NCBI GenBank assembly: GCA_028752905.1
Contig: JAQNBH010000003.1
Span: forward strand, 35,896,472 to 35,960,471
Length of the DNA: 64,000 nucleotides
Origin: Cladorhizidae sp. MBARI D1340-BT2
Taxonomy: Eukaryota; Porifera; Demospongiae; Poecilosclerida; Cladorhizidae
Direction: 5' to 3'
Shown here: in pieces, positions 11,420 through 22,720 of the stretch
Layout: every line of letters begins with the position of its first letter
How positions within the stretch are numbered: the stretch's first letter is position 1
Notes under the pieces: model-generated
Databases searched by the model: none
What the model saw: the letters and a program-made list of their open reading frames with translations, nothing else
Told to the model about the DNA's origin: nothing
Program-made: the position numbers and the translations under genes

Positions 11420-11486
11420 AAATTGTTGTCATCCTATACATCAAGCTCTATAATATAGAGCTTGATGTATAGGATGACAACAATTT
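11420..11486. repeat. 67-bp perfect hairpin
   Basis: A 33-nt arm (AAATTGTTGTCATCCTATAC to CTCTATA) is followed by a single A and then the exact reverse complement. Block B has the same hairpin (46393-46459) with the central base changed to T and both arms intact. It may be a minimal MITE-like or foldback repeat, or an RNA hairpin precursor. Neither is demonstrated. Confidence 0.85.
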
Positions 11487-11880
11487 GAACAACATGCAGC
11501 ACACCCACTATGCGAAAATCAAGTGAAAAGTCTCCATTACTAAAAAGGGAGTGGTATCTCAGTAGTACATGCAATTAACACCTCCTGTAAACACTATTGA
11601 TACACTTTGTACCCAATAATGAAGTTGAAAATAGTGTCCTAATGTAGTGATCAACACAATTTCAAATAAAGATAATAATTTATAATAATTTTGGGGAAAA
11701 AACTTAAAAGTTGGTTTAGACTATAGAACTGAAGTAGCATTTCCTCTCTGCACATTTGACAAATGAGCACAAATGCAACACATGCAACCTCAGCACATGC
11801 TAAGGTCATCACATCTATGCAGCAGCAGGCACACACAATACATATATACAACATTAAAAAAGGTTTGCATAAGTTAAAGT

Positions 11881-11985
11881 GTCCTGATGAAGGCTAGAGC
11901 ATCTAGTAGAAATGTCGAGAGAGTAAAATTAAGATTTGATTGAGAAGGTCGTTGTAATTTTATTGTGTCAACTGAGAGTTCGTTG
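11881..11985 (+). repeat. CTGATGAAGGC repeat, copy in block A
   Basis: CTGATGA lies at 11884-11890, then AGGCTAGAGCATCTAGTA, then GAAATGTCGAGAG, and ACTGAGAGTTCGTTGAG about 55 bp further on. CTAG on either side of GAGCAT can pair as a short stem between the two boxes, as in hammerhead helix II. Confidence 0.5.
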
Positions 11986-12423
11986 AGGGATATATGTGTG
12001 TTAGTTTGAATAGGTGCCCCCATGAGCATATCATTGGTATTTCATCCTATCAATACTCGTTTAATTTGTGTTAAAAGATAATTGGGTTTTTTATATGTTG
12101 TTTTTTATATGTTGTTTTTATAATACTCTCTTGCTATTACTCACCCCCATCATCAAGTACCTCATTAGTATTATACACTTCACTTACCTGTGCTTACATA
12201 TTGCTGACTATGCTGTATGCTGTATATACCAATATGCGCCAGGAAATAATAGCAACTGCCCTAAGTGATTTTCTTTGTTGTTGTCATTCCAGAAACAGTT
12301 ATTAGCCCTGTGGTCATCATTGATTAGTTTAATGACGATGTTTTAACCACAGCAACTGAAGGCACATTATGCAAGATGTAAATACTTTGGTTTCTCACTG
12401 ACATCACAACTTGGCACTCACAT

Positions 12424-12510
12424 CATCAGGGGAAGGCCGAAGCATTCAGTCAAAACATCGAGAGAATACAATTTCTAGTTGATTATTGAGAAGGTTATTC
12501 TAATAAAATA
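12424..12510 (+). repeat. CTGATGAAGGC repeat, degenerate copy
   Basis: A degraded relative: CATCATCAGGGGAAGGCCGA, then TCAAAACATCGAGAGAATAC, then TTGATTATTGAGAAGG. The first box has lost the CTGATGA sequence, so if this were a ribozyme family this copy would be inactive. Confidence 0.45.
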
Positions 12511-13356
12511 AAAAGTGGATTTTCCAGAAGTTACATGCCAAAATAAATCTACAGCTAACTCTGTACACACGTTGAAGTGTGACAATGAGTTATTTCACAG
12601 AGTTGCAGAGTTTTCAGCTGCTGCAAAAGTTAATGTCTAAATTGTGGACAAATTATGCCTAGATAAGGCAGGTTCATATGTGGGTATATTGGGGAGGGCC
12701 CTTGTATATATTCCCTATGTAGGATTGACCTCTGTACTAAAATGGCTGACAAATATTTTCCAAAACTCACTCTGGCAGCTTCTTACTATCATAACCAAAA
12801 CATTTCAAATCTCCAAATTCGTAATCCATTTCTCGATCTAGCACTCTGTTCAGCAAATCACCTAATTTGATAAAGATCTTTGGCATCATTAACATGGTAA
12901 CAGCACAAACCTTCAAGAAACTAGAGGTAATTATTTATGCTGCATAATATGTGTAGGTGTATGTATGAGTACATAGGCATGTGTGTTTCCTAAAATAAAC
13001 ATGGTAATAATAACATCTGTGATCTGATGTTATATATGTACATATATATGTATCTATATATACACACACTGAGTAACTTCTTGTAGGTGTTTGCTTGAAC
13101 AAAAATTAAAACAACTTTCTCCCTGCCCCAAAGAAACTAGCTTTGATGGACACCATAACTGCAGTGGAAGAGATGGTCAGGAAAATGGAGGATAACAAGG
13201 CACATGAACTTTGAGGAAGAATATGTGTTTTAAGAAGAGTAAGGAAACCAAAAGACAACCTTACGAAAGAACACAAATAGGCCATTGCGAGATCTGAGGA
13301 AGATGGAATGGGTGGATAGCTAGCTACTAGTATATATCAAGCTCACATGAGCCTTA
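12511..13356. other. No gene recognised
   Basis: A 65-codon open frame (12644-12841) is preserved in block B (47597-47794), but it starts without ATG and has no recognisable domain. Around 13020-13075 is an AT/TA-rich microsatellite. Nothing is assignable. Confidence 0.4.
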
Positions 13357-13461
13357 GCATCCTGAAGGCTAGAGCATGCAGTCAAGACCTTGAGAGAGTA
13401 AATTTCAAGTTGATTATTGAGAATGTCAATTTCGTTATGTCAATCAAAAGTTCCTTGAGAG
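13357..13461 (+). repeat. CTGATGAAGGC repeat, degenerate copy
   Basis: CCTGAAGGCTAGAGCATGCA is followed by GTCAAGACCTTGAGAG and then AAGTTGATTATTGAGAA and AAAGTTCCTTGAGAG. It is preceded by CTCACATGAGCCTTAGCAT, which also precedes the 4573 copy in altered form. The repeat unit is therefore longer than the core, about 130 bp. Confidence 0.5.
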
Positions 13462-13616
13462 TTATCTAAGAAATATTAAAAAACATTATATTCTCTCACT
13501 TGCTGTTTTGGGGGGAGGGGGGTTGCAATGAAATGTGTAATTTTATTATAATATATATATTTGGAGTTTCTTATTCATATAGTTTATATAACCCCCTTCC
13601 CTTCAAGTTCCAATGT

Positions 13617-14232
13617 TCAAGTGATGAGATTAGGGAAATGGCTTGTCCCAAACCCTGATGGCAAAGATCCCATTACTGAGGCTGCATTCCTATGCACACA
13701 GCCACAGAAATCAATTGAAGAAGATGTTGATGGGAGTTTGCTTCGTAAGTCATTGACCTCAGGCGGCGTCCCAACTCCCTGAAGAATGCCTTTGCTTGAG
13801 GCCCCAAAGGATCCACACGTCTCTACCGCCACAGGTACAAACTTGTATGCCGAGTCCTGGTGGGCGTACTTCTCACCCTTCAAAATCTCCGCCTGGGCTG
13901 CCACTGCACCAACCTCAGTGACATGGGGCAAAGGTGTCACTACAGATTGCATCCCATACCAAGAGTCTACCACTTGACCATGGAATGGTGGACATGCCAT
14001 CAGGTCTCTTTCCATCGGACCGAAGCAGACCTGAAGGCTCCAGCTGGGAAGGGACATTTGCAGCAGTTAATGACCGGCGGATGATATCATTGACCTTCTC
14101 AATAATCAACTTCAAATTGTATTCACCCGAAGTTTCGACTAGATGCTGATGAAGGCTAGTCAAAACGTCGAGTGAATACAATTTGAAGTTGATTGTTTTG
14201 AAGGTTATTATATTATATATAATTATTGGCAA
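13617..14232 (-). pseudogene. Retroelement C-terminal domain pseudogene (RPDG...LVWDATC type), block A
   Basis: Two minus-strand frames join at about 13930. The upstream frame (14232-13915) reads ANVPSQLEPSGLLRSDGKRP, then DGMSTIPW and LLVWDAICSDTFAP. The downstream frame (to 13617) continues TEVGAVAAQAEILK, FVPVAVETCGSFG and, near the end, HRNAASVMGSLP. From memory, this motif order is found at the C-terminus of many animal non-LTR reverse-transcriptase proteins, where its role is unclear. The fragment at 60463-60830 is an independent copy with the same motif order, which supports the call. Block B shares the frameshift, so inactivation predates the duplication. Upstream RT sequence is not present. 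Confidence 0.7.
14134..14217 (+). repeat. CTGATGAAGGC repeat within an inverted repeat
   Basis: GCTGATGAAGGCTAGTCAAAACGTCGAGTGAATACAATTTGAAG lies here in sense (given in two joined parts: GCTGATGAAGGCTAGTC and AAAACGTCGAGTG). The segment just to the left (about 14092-14135) is its partial reverse complement (ATCAACTTCAAATTGTATTC), so the two can fold together. It lies beside the start of the retroelement C-terminal pseudogene. Confidence 0.5.
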
Positions 14233-14246
14233 AAAAAATGAAAACA

Positions 14247-14380
14247 GAATTTACCAATGTAGATTACAAGCATTTACAGGATCCTAATATACTGAAGACC
14301 AATATTATAATATCTGTATTATATTTGGAATTCATAGATAAAGGATCCTGTAAATGCTTGTAATCTACATTGGTAAATTC
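14247..14380. repeat. MITE-like hairpin with 39-bp arms
   Basis: Left arm GAATTTACCAATGTAGATTA ... AGGATCCT (14247-14285) and right arm AGGATCCTGTAAATG ... TGGTAAATTC (14342-14380) are perfect inverted repeats. Block B keeps the arms, with a shorter loop (49199-49315). The terminal GAATTTACCAA is shared with the repeats at 1790, 17098 and 17882, which defines a family. Confidence 0.8.
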
Positions 14381-14875
14381 TTTTTGGGTTTTTTATTCAA
14401 TCCAACATACTTTTTTTTTGTCCTGTTGGCAAGTGTGAAGTTGGATGAAAGACTTGGTATGGACTTATATGCTATATCTGTATAACCGATGTGTCCATCT
14501 ATATATCTATGTATGTATGCAACTAAAGTTCACCCATAAAAAAGTATGAATGGATCACCTGCCTTGAATAATGTGACTTTATATGTAAACTGGTAAGGGT
14601 CATCACAGTGAAGAGAGTGAGCAACAGATTCAAAGTTAGACTGGATGCACAGACAAGTGAGAACAGCACTGCTTGTTATAAGAAGATTACAAGGTGTTCT
14701 ATATGTAGTGCTGTGTGTTTACTCAGGAAGCCACAGGTTGTACTGATACCTGTTATCTGATAATATAGTGAGGATTATTTCTGTTGAGGATATTTAATAA
14801 CAATTGTGGTAGATTTCCATTTCCCAGGGAAACCTTCCCAAAAGGAACAAGCATGTTCATCCTGTACTGGCAGAA

Positions 14876-14899
14876 GTGTGTGTGTGTGTGTGTGTGTGT
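14876..14899 (+). repeat. TG microsatellite
   Basis: This (TG)n tract, about 12 units, is longer in block B (49811-49840), so it has varied since duplication. Confidence 0.9.
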
Positions 14900-15060
14900 G
14901 AAGAAGGACATCACCTTGCATTACCAATCTTGTGGTCCACACGTAAACACTGAGAGGAGAGGAAATGCACATGCATGAGGGCTTGAACACAAGAAAGAGA
15001 ATTCTTATTGTGACTATAGAATGACTTGCCATGAATCTTGAAAATACTGATAGAATAGGA

Positions 15061-15963
15061 GATGCATGTGATCTATTGGCTAACTACAAATTTGCAGTAC
15101 CAACCACAATACATTACCAAACTATTTACTATTAATTCCTTCTGTCAACAAATTAAAATCAGCTATATAACAAGCTAAGTGTGTTAAGATAGTACTGTGG
15201 CAAGAAGAGAGCTTATGAATTCTCTTACTACCATTCAAACCTCTATAATTTGTAGCAAGATATGCTAGCTAGTACACACATTTGCTTCAAAGTAACTGTT
15301 GACTTTTTCTTTCATTGCTATGATCCAGCGTATAGCAGTTTCCTTGAGCTCAGATAAAGCTATTACACATTCCTTTATGAGAAAAGGAGTTCACAAAATG
15401 ATCGTTAGCTAAACCTTGAAGATTGCTTTTAATTTAGAGAAGCCGAAACACCAAATTCACACTAAAACATGGCTGGCTATATCTTCATAATTTGGTAGCC
15501 AAGATGCTGTTTTGCTTTACAGTAGTTGATAATCAAAGCTCTAGTTTTGTGTGGTTTTGTCTCTGCCATACAGAATGAGGCAGTCACTTGAAATTATCTC
15601 CGCCTTACCCAGTATAATTGATCTTTTAATGGGGCACAAATAACAGCTGACACAAAAAGATGCTGGAGGTTCATTCTTACATACCTACTCATACCACCAA
15701 CATGCTGGAGGTGGGATATGCCATTTTGTCATGATGCAGAGACAATATAGATATATAAATATATACAAGAAGGATAACTGAAGCAGTTTTTTTGTTAGCT
15801 TGCTACTAATGTCTAGAATTCAGTACAGTATAGCTTCTTTAAAAGTGACGGATAATTGTTATATTATATCTCGGCTAAAACACACTTTGGCAGCTTCTTG
15901 GTATCTTTAACAGCACCTTCAGTTAACTCTAACCCCCCCAACACATTTTGAGCATACCTTGAA
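15061..15963. other. No gene recognised
   Basis: The sequence is shared with block B. Short minus-strand stretches look mildly protein-like, but they are broken by stops and match nothing I know. Confidence 0.35.
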
Positions 15964-17100
15964 TTCTTTATGGAGGTATATAGTAAACCTGCAGCCTCAA
16001 AAACGTTAAGAATTACATCTTCAAGATCCTGTTGGTGTGTGGAGTGCCCCCACAGGGGAGATGCATGGAGAACTTTGTATTACCACGCATGGTATATGTA
16101 TTCACCATTTGTTCACACATAAAAAATATTAGTGGTAATAGTGGCAAGCGAAGACCAATTATTTGAGCTATTATTGCTAGATCCACAAGCCTCCTCTTCT
16201 GTCAATGCAGGATGCAATAATCATGGCTTCTGACAACTATCAGTACAAGTGCACATATCTGTACCAAATCTACTGCATATTTAGATTATCTATAAGAATA
16301 GCTCATAAGTAGTGCCATTCTCAATTGCTCATGCAGCCAGTTTTTGTTCCTCCAGCTTGGGCTGTCCTTGACTCTATGATAACCCTTCAGAGTTGCACAA
16401 TTATTTATAAGAGAGTGATGTTTTTTTTATTGGTGAACATAAGGTCAATACATAAATGTACTACATAGATGATTACATAACATAGATACAAACATAGATA
16501 GATACATAGATTGATTAAAAAAATGTTTTAGTCAAAAAATAAAACAAAAATTTATATTTACCATACTGAACTCCAAATATAAAAATTATACAATTATATA
16601 TAGTAGATATATACATATGTAGATATAGATATATACATAGATACATACATACATAGATAGATACATACAAAACATAGATACATACATAGTACATATATGT
16701 AGATATAGATACATAGATACATGTGCACACATATGTAGATATATACGTAGATGCATACATATGTAGATACATACATAGATACATACATAGATAGATACAC
16801 ACATATAGATATAGATACATATATATACATACACATACATAATATATACATAGATACAGATACATAGATAGATACACATATATAGATATAGATACATAGA
16901 TACATAGGATTGATAGATACATAGGATTGATAGATACATAGGATTGATAGATAAGACAAAAATGTTTTAGTCTGAAACAAAAATTTACCTATGTAGAAAA
17001 AATAACCCTTTACTATACTGAATTCCATGTTATAGTATTGGTCTACTAAATACATGGCCATGTAAATAGTTTATGTCTACGTTGGTAAATTCTCATTTCA
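15964..17100 (-). repeat. Dispersed non-autonomous repeat with ATAC/GATA microsatellite (block A, inverted copy)
   Basis: This is the reverse complement of the 1790-2700 repeat. It enters at GGAGGTATATAGTAAACCTG, passes CAAGTGCACATATCTGTAC and CTCAATTGCTCATGCAGCC, then holds a long (ATAC/ATAG)n microsatellite (16430-16950), and exits at TACGTTGGTAAATTCTCATT. The long open frames across the microsatellite (Met-Tyr-Leu-Ser-Ile-rich) are low-complexity artefacts. Block B has a shorter microsatellite (51420-51775). Confidence 0.65.
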
Positions 17101-17169
17101 AATCATCTAATAAATGTATATATATGACTGATCTATGAAGAAGAAATGCATAGATAGATACATGCTAGA

Positions 17170-17890
17170 TAGTGTCACTGGCACTTTATTTCTTATGGGG
17201 GCGCTGACACCAGCCTGGTTAGGTGTTTATCCTCCAGTTCCTGAATAGCTCAGAATAATATTATATTCATGCCCACAAGAATGGTAGAGAAATACATAGA
17301 TGAAAAGCCAGCACAGGACCAACTTTTAACCAACTACTGCATAGCTCTTATAAAGAACATGTTCTGCAGGTTTAGTTCATATCATGATATGGACTAATTA
17401 CTCTCTAGTTACGGTATGTTGAGTCAGTATCTCGGGAAAGAGTGTCACTCTCTGACAGATAATACAAACATAGATAGATATGTACATAGGTACTACATAG
17501 ATAGATATGTACATAGATAGATACTACATATATAGATAGATGTGTACATAGATACTACATAGATAGATACTACATAGATAGATATGTACATGTACATAGA
17601 TAATACATAGATAGATATGTACATAGATAGATACTACATAGATAGATGTGTACATAGATAGATACTACATAGATAGATATGTACATAGATACTACATAGA
17701 TTACATAGCTAGAGACATAGATTAATAGATACATATTTAGATAGATACATACATAGAGAGATACATAGAGAGATAATAAAAAATTAACCTATGTAATACT
17801 GAACTCCAAATATTAAAAAAGTTGGTCTACTAGATACATGGTCATGTAAACAGTTGTTGTCTATGTTGGTAAATTCTCATTTCAATTCTG
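17170..17890 (-). repeat. Second microsatellite-bearing repeat of the same family (block A)
   Basis: It holds a (GATA)n with interspersed TACTACATAGATAGATATGT units from 17460 to 17770, and ends with TTGGTCTACTAGATACATGG, then TGTTGGTAAATTCTCATTTC, the family terminus seen at 17098. In block B it lies at about 51990-52715. Confidence 0.6.
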
Positions 17891-17938
17891 TTTTATCTAA
17901 TACATACACATATACATATATATATATATGACTGATCT

Positions 17939-18744
17939 ATGAGAGGGACTAGTCAACATCTTCACAAGGGTATGTGTGCAAAATGTGCTGATTATCTCTA
18001 TGCAAATTTAGAATTGACATGTTGCCCTTCAGTTAAACTAGCTACCAGTAAAATTACCCATGTCTCTGTAGCTACATGTAATAATGTTACAAACATCCTC
18101 AGAGTCTCTATTCATCATACAGGAAACCAGTCTTCACTCTCTCCTTGTTATCACTTTTGAGCAGTATATTGCACTCTCATTCATCGTCATTGTAAAGTGA
18201 TTGTCAAGTGAGAATAGACTGGAATTTGAACTATGGTATGCATTTTTTAAAGTGAAGCTAACCGCTGTCAATAATTGTTTTTATCTTGAATACCTTGTTT
18301 CTTCCCAAGTAGATAAGAGAACAGACTTAACTGACTTTCATTTAAACTACGCAGACAAACATGCCATTGACTATCATTATCTCAGTGTGTTTTACTTTGA
18401 GTGTTAGCTACAACTTTGTGTGCATATTATATCTAGCCCAACTTCCTGGCAGTATCCATTTTTCATTCTTCACATCTAGAAATATTAACGATGTGGGTAG
18501 GCCTATTGGAGCAGCTCACTCTTGTGAACTTAGTTTTCATATCACTTGTGGAGTTAGTGACTCTCCACATACTTGCCAGTATTTTCACAGCAGCATATGT
18601 ATTAAAAAAATGGAAGTTGGTGAATCTGAAGGTGCTACTTTACACAATTGTTGTATCGTTAATAAAATTTATGTTTATGTTCCTTTACCATTTAAAATCA
18701 TATACACCAACATTGTATGGCTGTATAACCATTGTAAGTGGTAA
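17939..18744 (+). other. Hypothetical open frames conserved between blocks
   Basis: A 73-codon frame starts at 17939 and a 127-codon frame at 18361-18744. The latter begins with a hydrophobic stretch (MPLTIIISVCFTLSV), then a Cys-containing region with SCELSFHITCGVSDSPHTC, and ends HCKW. In block B (53185-53568) the 127-codon frame stays open, although two one-base indels change about eight residues in the middle. That could mean weak constraint or chance. A second frame through the same DNA is also open, which argues for chance. No domain is recognised and splice signals are not convincing. Confidence 0.2.
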
Positions 18745-18845
18745 AGGGTTATTTTTTCTACACAGGTGCACTCTCGTTTCATTCAACACGTCAATGCTCT
18801 ACAGCTTGTTATATATACTTCATGGTTGAAGCAAATGGAACCATT

Positions 18846-21800
18846 CACAGGAAGGCATGATGTGGTTCTCAACACGGACACAGGAAGGCATGATGTGGTT
18901 CTCAACATGGACACAAGAAGGGATGCTGTAGTTGTCAACATGGACACAAGAACGGATGCTGTGGTTCTCAACATGGACAGAAGAAGGCATGCTGTGGTTC
19001 TCAACATGGACAGAAGGCATGCTGTGGTTCTCAACATGGACAGAAGGCATGCTATGGTCCTCACATGGACAGAAGAAGGCATGCTGTGGTTCTCAACATG
19101 GACACAAGAAGGCATGCTGTGGTTCTCAACATGTATAGAAGAAGGCATGCTGTGGTTCTCAACATGGACACAAGAACGGATGCTGTGGTTCTCAACATGG
19201 ATAGAAGAAGGAATGCTGTGGTTCCCAACATGGATAGAAGAAGGCATGCTGTGGTTCTCAACATGGATAGAAGAAGGCATGCTGTGGTTCTCAACATGGA
19301 CAGAAAAAGGCATGCTGTGGTTCTCAACATGGACAGAAGAAGGCATGCTGTGGTTCTCAACATGGATAGAAGAAGGCATGCTGTGGTTCTCAACATGGAT
19401 AGAAGAAGGCATGCTGTGGTTCTCAACATGGACAGAAGAAGGCATGCTGTGGTTCTCAACATGGACAGAATAAGGCATGCTGTGGTTCTCAACATGGCCA
19501 GAGGAAGGCATGCTGTGGTTCTCAACATGGACAGAAGAAGGCATGCTGTGGTTCTCAACATGGACAGAATAAGGCATGCTGTGGTTCTCAACATGGACAG
19601 AAGAAGAAGGCATGCTGTGGTTCTCAACATGGATAGAAGAAGGCATGCTGTGGTTCTCAACATGGACAGAAGAAGGCATGCTGTGGTTCTCAACATCGAT
19701 AGAAGAAGGCATGCTGTGGTTCTCAACATGGATAGAGGAAGGCATGCTGTGGTTCTCAACATGGACAGAAGAAGGCATGCTGTTGTTCTCAACATGGACA
19801 GAAGAAGGCATGCTGTGGTTCTCAACATGGATAGTAGAAGGAATGCTGTGGTTCTCAACATGGATAGAAGAAGGCATGCTGTGGTTCTCAACATGGATAG
19901 AAGAAGGCATGCTGTGGTTCTCAACATGGATAGAAGAAGGCATGCTGTGGTTCTCAACATGGATAGAAGAAGGCATGCTGTGGTTCTCAACATGGATAGA
20001 AGAAGGCATGCTGTGGTTCTCAACATGGATAGAAGGCATGCTGTGGTTCTCAACATGGATAGAAGAAGGCATGCTGTGGTTCTCAACACGGACACAGGAA
20101 GGCATGATGTGGTTCTCAACATGGACACAAGAAGGGATGCTGTAGTTGTCAACATGGACACAAGAAGGCATGATGTGGTTTTCAACATGGACAGAAGAAG
20201 GCATGCTGTGGTTCTTAACATGGACAGAAGAAGGCATGCTGTGGTTCTCAACATGGACAGAAGAAGGCATGCTGTGGTTCTCAACATGGACAGAAGAAGG
20301 CATGCTGTGGTTCTCAACATGGATAGAAGAAGGCATGCTGTGGTTCTCAACATGGACAGAAGAAGGCATGCTGTGGTTCTCAACATGGACAGAAGAAGGC
20401 ATGCTGTGGTTCTCAACATGGACAGAAGAAGGAATGCTGTGGTTCTCAACATGGATAGAAGAAGGCATGCTGTGGTTCTCAACATGGACACAGGAAGGCA
20501 TGATGTGGTTCTCAACATGGACACAAGAAGGCATGCTGTGGTTTTCAACATGGATAGAAGAAGGCATGCTGTAGTTCTTAACATGGACAGAAGAAGGCAT
20601 GCTGTGGTTCTCAACATGGACAGAAGAAGGCATGCTGTGGTTCTCAAGAAGGCATGCTGTGGTTCTCAACATGGATAGTAGAAGGCATGCTGTTGTTCTC
20701 AACATGGATAGAAGAAGGCATGCTGTGGTTCTCAACATGGATAGAAGAAGGCATGCTGTGGTTCTCAACATGGATAGAAGAAGGAATGCTGTGGTTCTCA
20801 ACATGGATAGAAGAAGGCATGCTGTGGTTCTCAACATGGATAGAAGGCATGCTGTGGTTCTCAACATGGACAGAAGAAGGAATGCTGTGGTTCTCAACAT
20901 GGATAGAAGAAGGCATGCTGTGGTTCTCAACATGGACAGAAGAAGGCATGCTGTGGTTCTCAACATGGACAGAAGAAGGAATGCTGTGGTTCTCAACATG
21001 GATAGAAGAAGGCATGCTGTGGTTCTCAACATGGACAGAAGAAGGCATGCTGTGGTTCTCAACATGGATAGAAGAAGGCATGCTGTGGTTCTCAACATGG
21101 ATAGAAGAAGGCATGCTGTGGTTCTCAACATGGATAGAAGGCATGCTGTGGTTCTCAACATGGATAGAAGAAGGCATGCTGTGGTTCTCAACATGGATTG
21201 AAGAAGGCATGCTGTGGTTCTCAACATGGATAGAAGAAGGCATGCTGTGGTTCTCAACATGGACAGAAGAAGGCATGCTGTGGTTCTCAACATGGATAGA
21301 AGAAGGCATGCTGTGGTTCTCAACATGGATAGAAGAAGGCATGCTGTGGTTCTCAACATGGACAGAAGAAGGCATGCTGTGGTTCTCAACAAGGACAGAA
21401 GAAGGAATGCTGTGGTTCTCAACATGGATAGAAGAAGGCATGATGTGGTTCTCAACATGGACACAAGAAGGGATGCTGTAGTTGTCAACATGGACACAAG
21501 GCATGCTGTGGTTCTCAACATGGATAGAAGAAGGCATGCTGTGGTTCTCAACATGGACAGAAGAAGGCATGCTGTGGTTCTCAAGAAGGCATGCTGTGGT
21601 TCTCAACATGGATAGAAGAAGGCATGCTGTGGTTCTTAACATGGACAGAAGAAGGCGTGCTGTGGTTCTCAACATGGATAGAAGAAGGCATGCTGTGGTT
21701 CTCAACATGGACAGAAGAAGGCATGCTGTGGTTCTCAACATGGACAGAAGAAGGCATGCTGTGGTTCTCAACATGGACAGAAGAAGGAATGCTGTGGTTC

Positions 21801-22460
21801 TCAACATGGATAGAAGAAGGCATGCTGTGGTTCTCAACATGGACAGAAGAAGGCATGCTGTGGTTCTCAAGAAGGCATGCTGTGGTTCTCAACATGGATA
21901 GAAGAAGGCATGCTGTTGTTCTCAACATGGATAGAAGAAGGCATGCTGTGGTTCTCAACATGGATAGAAGAAGGAATGCTGTCTTTCTCAACATAGATAG
22001 AAGAAAGCATGCTGTGGTTCTCAACATGGATAGAAGAAGGCATGCTGTGGTTCTCAACATGGATAGAAGAAGGCATGCTGTGGTTCTCAACATGGATAGA
22101 AGGCATGCTGTGGTTCTCAACATGGATAGAAGAAGGCATGCTGTGGTTCTCAACATGGATAGAAGACATGCTGTGGTTCTCAACATGGATAGAAGAAGGC
22201 ATGCTGTGGTTCTCAACATGGACAGAAGAAGGCATGCTGTTGGATCAACATGGACACAAGAAGGCATGCTGTGGTTCTCAACATGGATAGAAGAAGACAT
22301 GCTGTGGTTCTCAACATGGATAGAAGGCATGCTGTGGTTCTCAACATGGATAGAAGAAGGCATGCTGTGGTTCTCAACATGGACAGAAGAAGGAATGCTG
22401 TTGGATCAACATGGACACAAGAAGGCATGCTGGGATCAACATGGACACAAGAAGGCGTAT
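18846..22460. repeat. 33-bp minisatellite, about 110 units (block A)
   Basis: The unit is ATGGACAGAAGAAGGCATGC followed by TGTGGTTCTCAAC, with a GGATAG variant, 30-bp units lacking one GAA, and a few 22-bp junction units (TTCTCAAGAAGG, at about 20645, 21583 and 21870). Because 33 is a multiple of three and the unit is nearly stop-free, up to five of six frames stay open. This produces apparent proteins of up to 933 residues. These frames are broken at the start and at the 22-bp junctions, and two strands cannot both be coding, so I treat them as artefacts. The array lies about 260 bp beyond the stop of the cysteine-rich gene and could fall in its 3' UTR. Block B has only about 13 units. Confidence 0.95.
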
Positions 22461-22720
22461 CCCATGCATTATAGCTGGTATTGTATTTTAGTGTGTACAA
22501 TATGAATTTTTTTCCCCTTCAGTTTGCGTACTAATACAATTAATACTTGTGAACAATGAAAGGACCCTACAGAACACAAGGCCTCATAAAGACCCAAGGG
22601 CCAGTATGGACTTGGTAAGGGAAGATGCACATATACAATAGGAGAGAGAGTATCAAAGCATTGGACGTGATGGTCACCATACACTAGTGAAAAGTTACAT
22701 TCAACCACACAGCCAAGTCA
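22461..22720. other. Spacer between minisatellite and cysteine-rich gene, likely 3' UTR
   Basis: This is unique sequence downstream of the minus-strand gene, shared with block B. On the minus strand, AATAAAATACAAT-like AT-rich sequence occurs near 22480, which could serve polyadenylation, but no clean signal decides it. Confidence 0.3.

Noticed and set aside
13561..14084. Plus-strand frames of 63-74 codons
   Set aside because: They are shadows of the minus-strand retroelement C-terminal pseudogene, whose motifs are recognisable.
16515..17061. Met/Tyr/Leu/Ile-rich minus-strand frames, membrane-protein-like
   Set aside because: Translation of an ATAC/GATA microsatellite in three overlapping frames; hydrophobicity is an artefact of the repeat.
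18734..18765. GTAAGT...CTACACAG as a 32-bp intron upstream of the minisatellite
   Set aside because: It is shorter than introns known to be spliced efficiently in animals, and joining the flanking frames gives no recognisable protein.
18783..21584. 933-codon minus-strand open frame and several 130-540-codon frames in the 33-bp array
   Set aside because: They exist in up to five frames at once because the repeat unit is a stop-free multiple of three. They begin and end where the array changes phase, and no domain is present.
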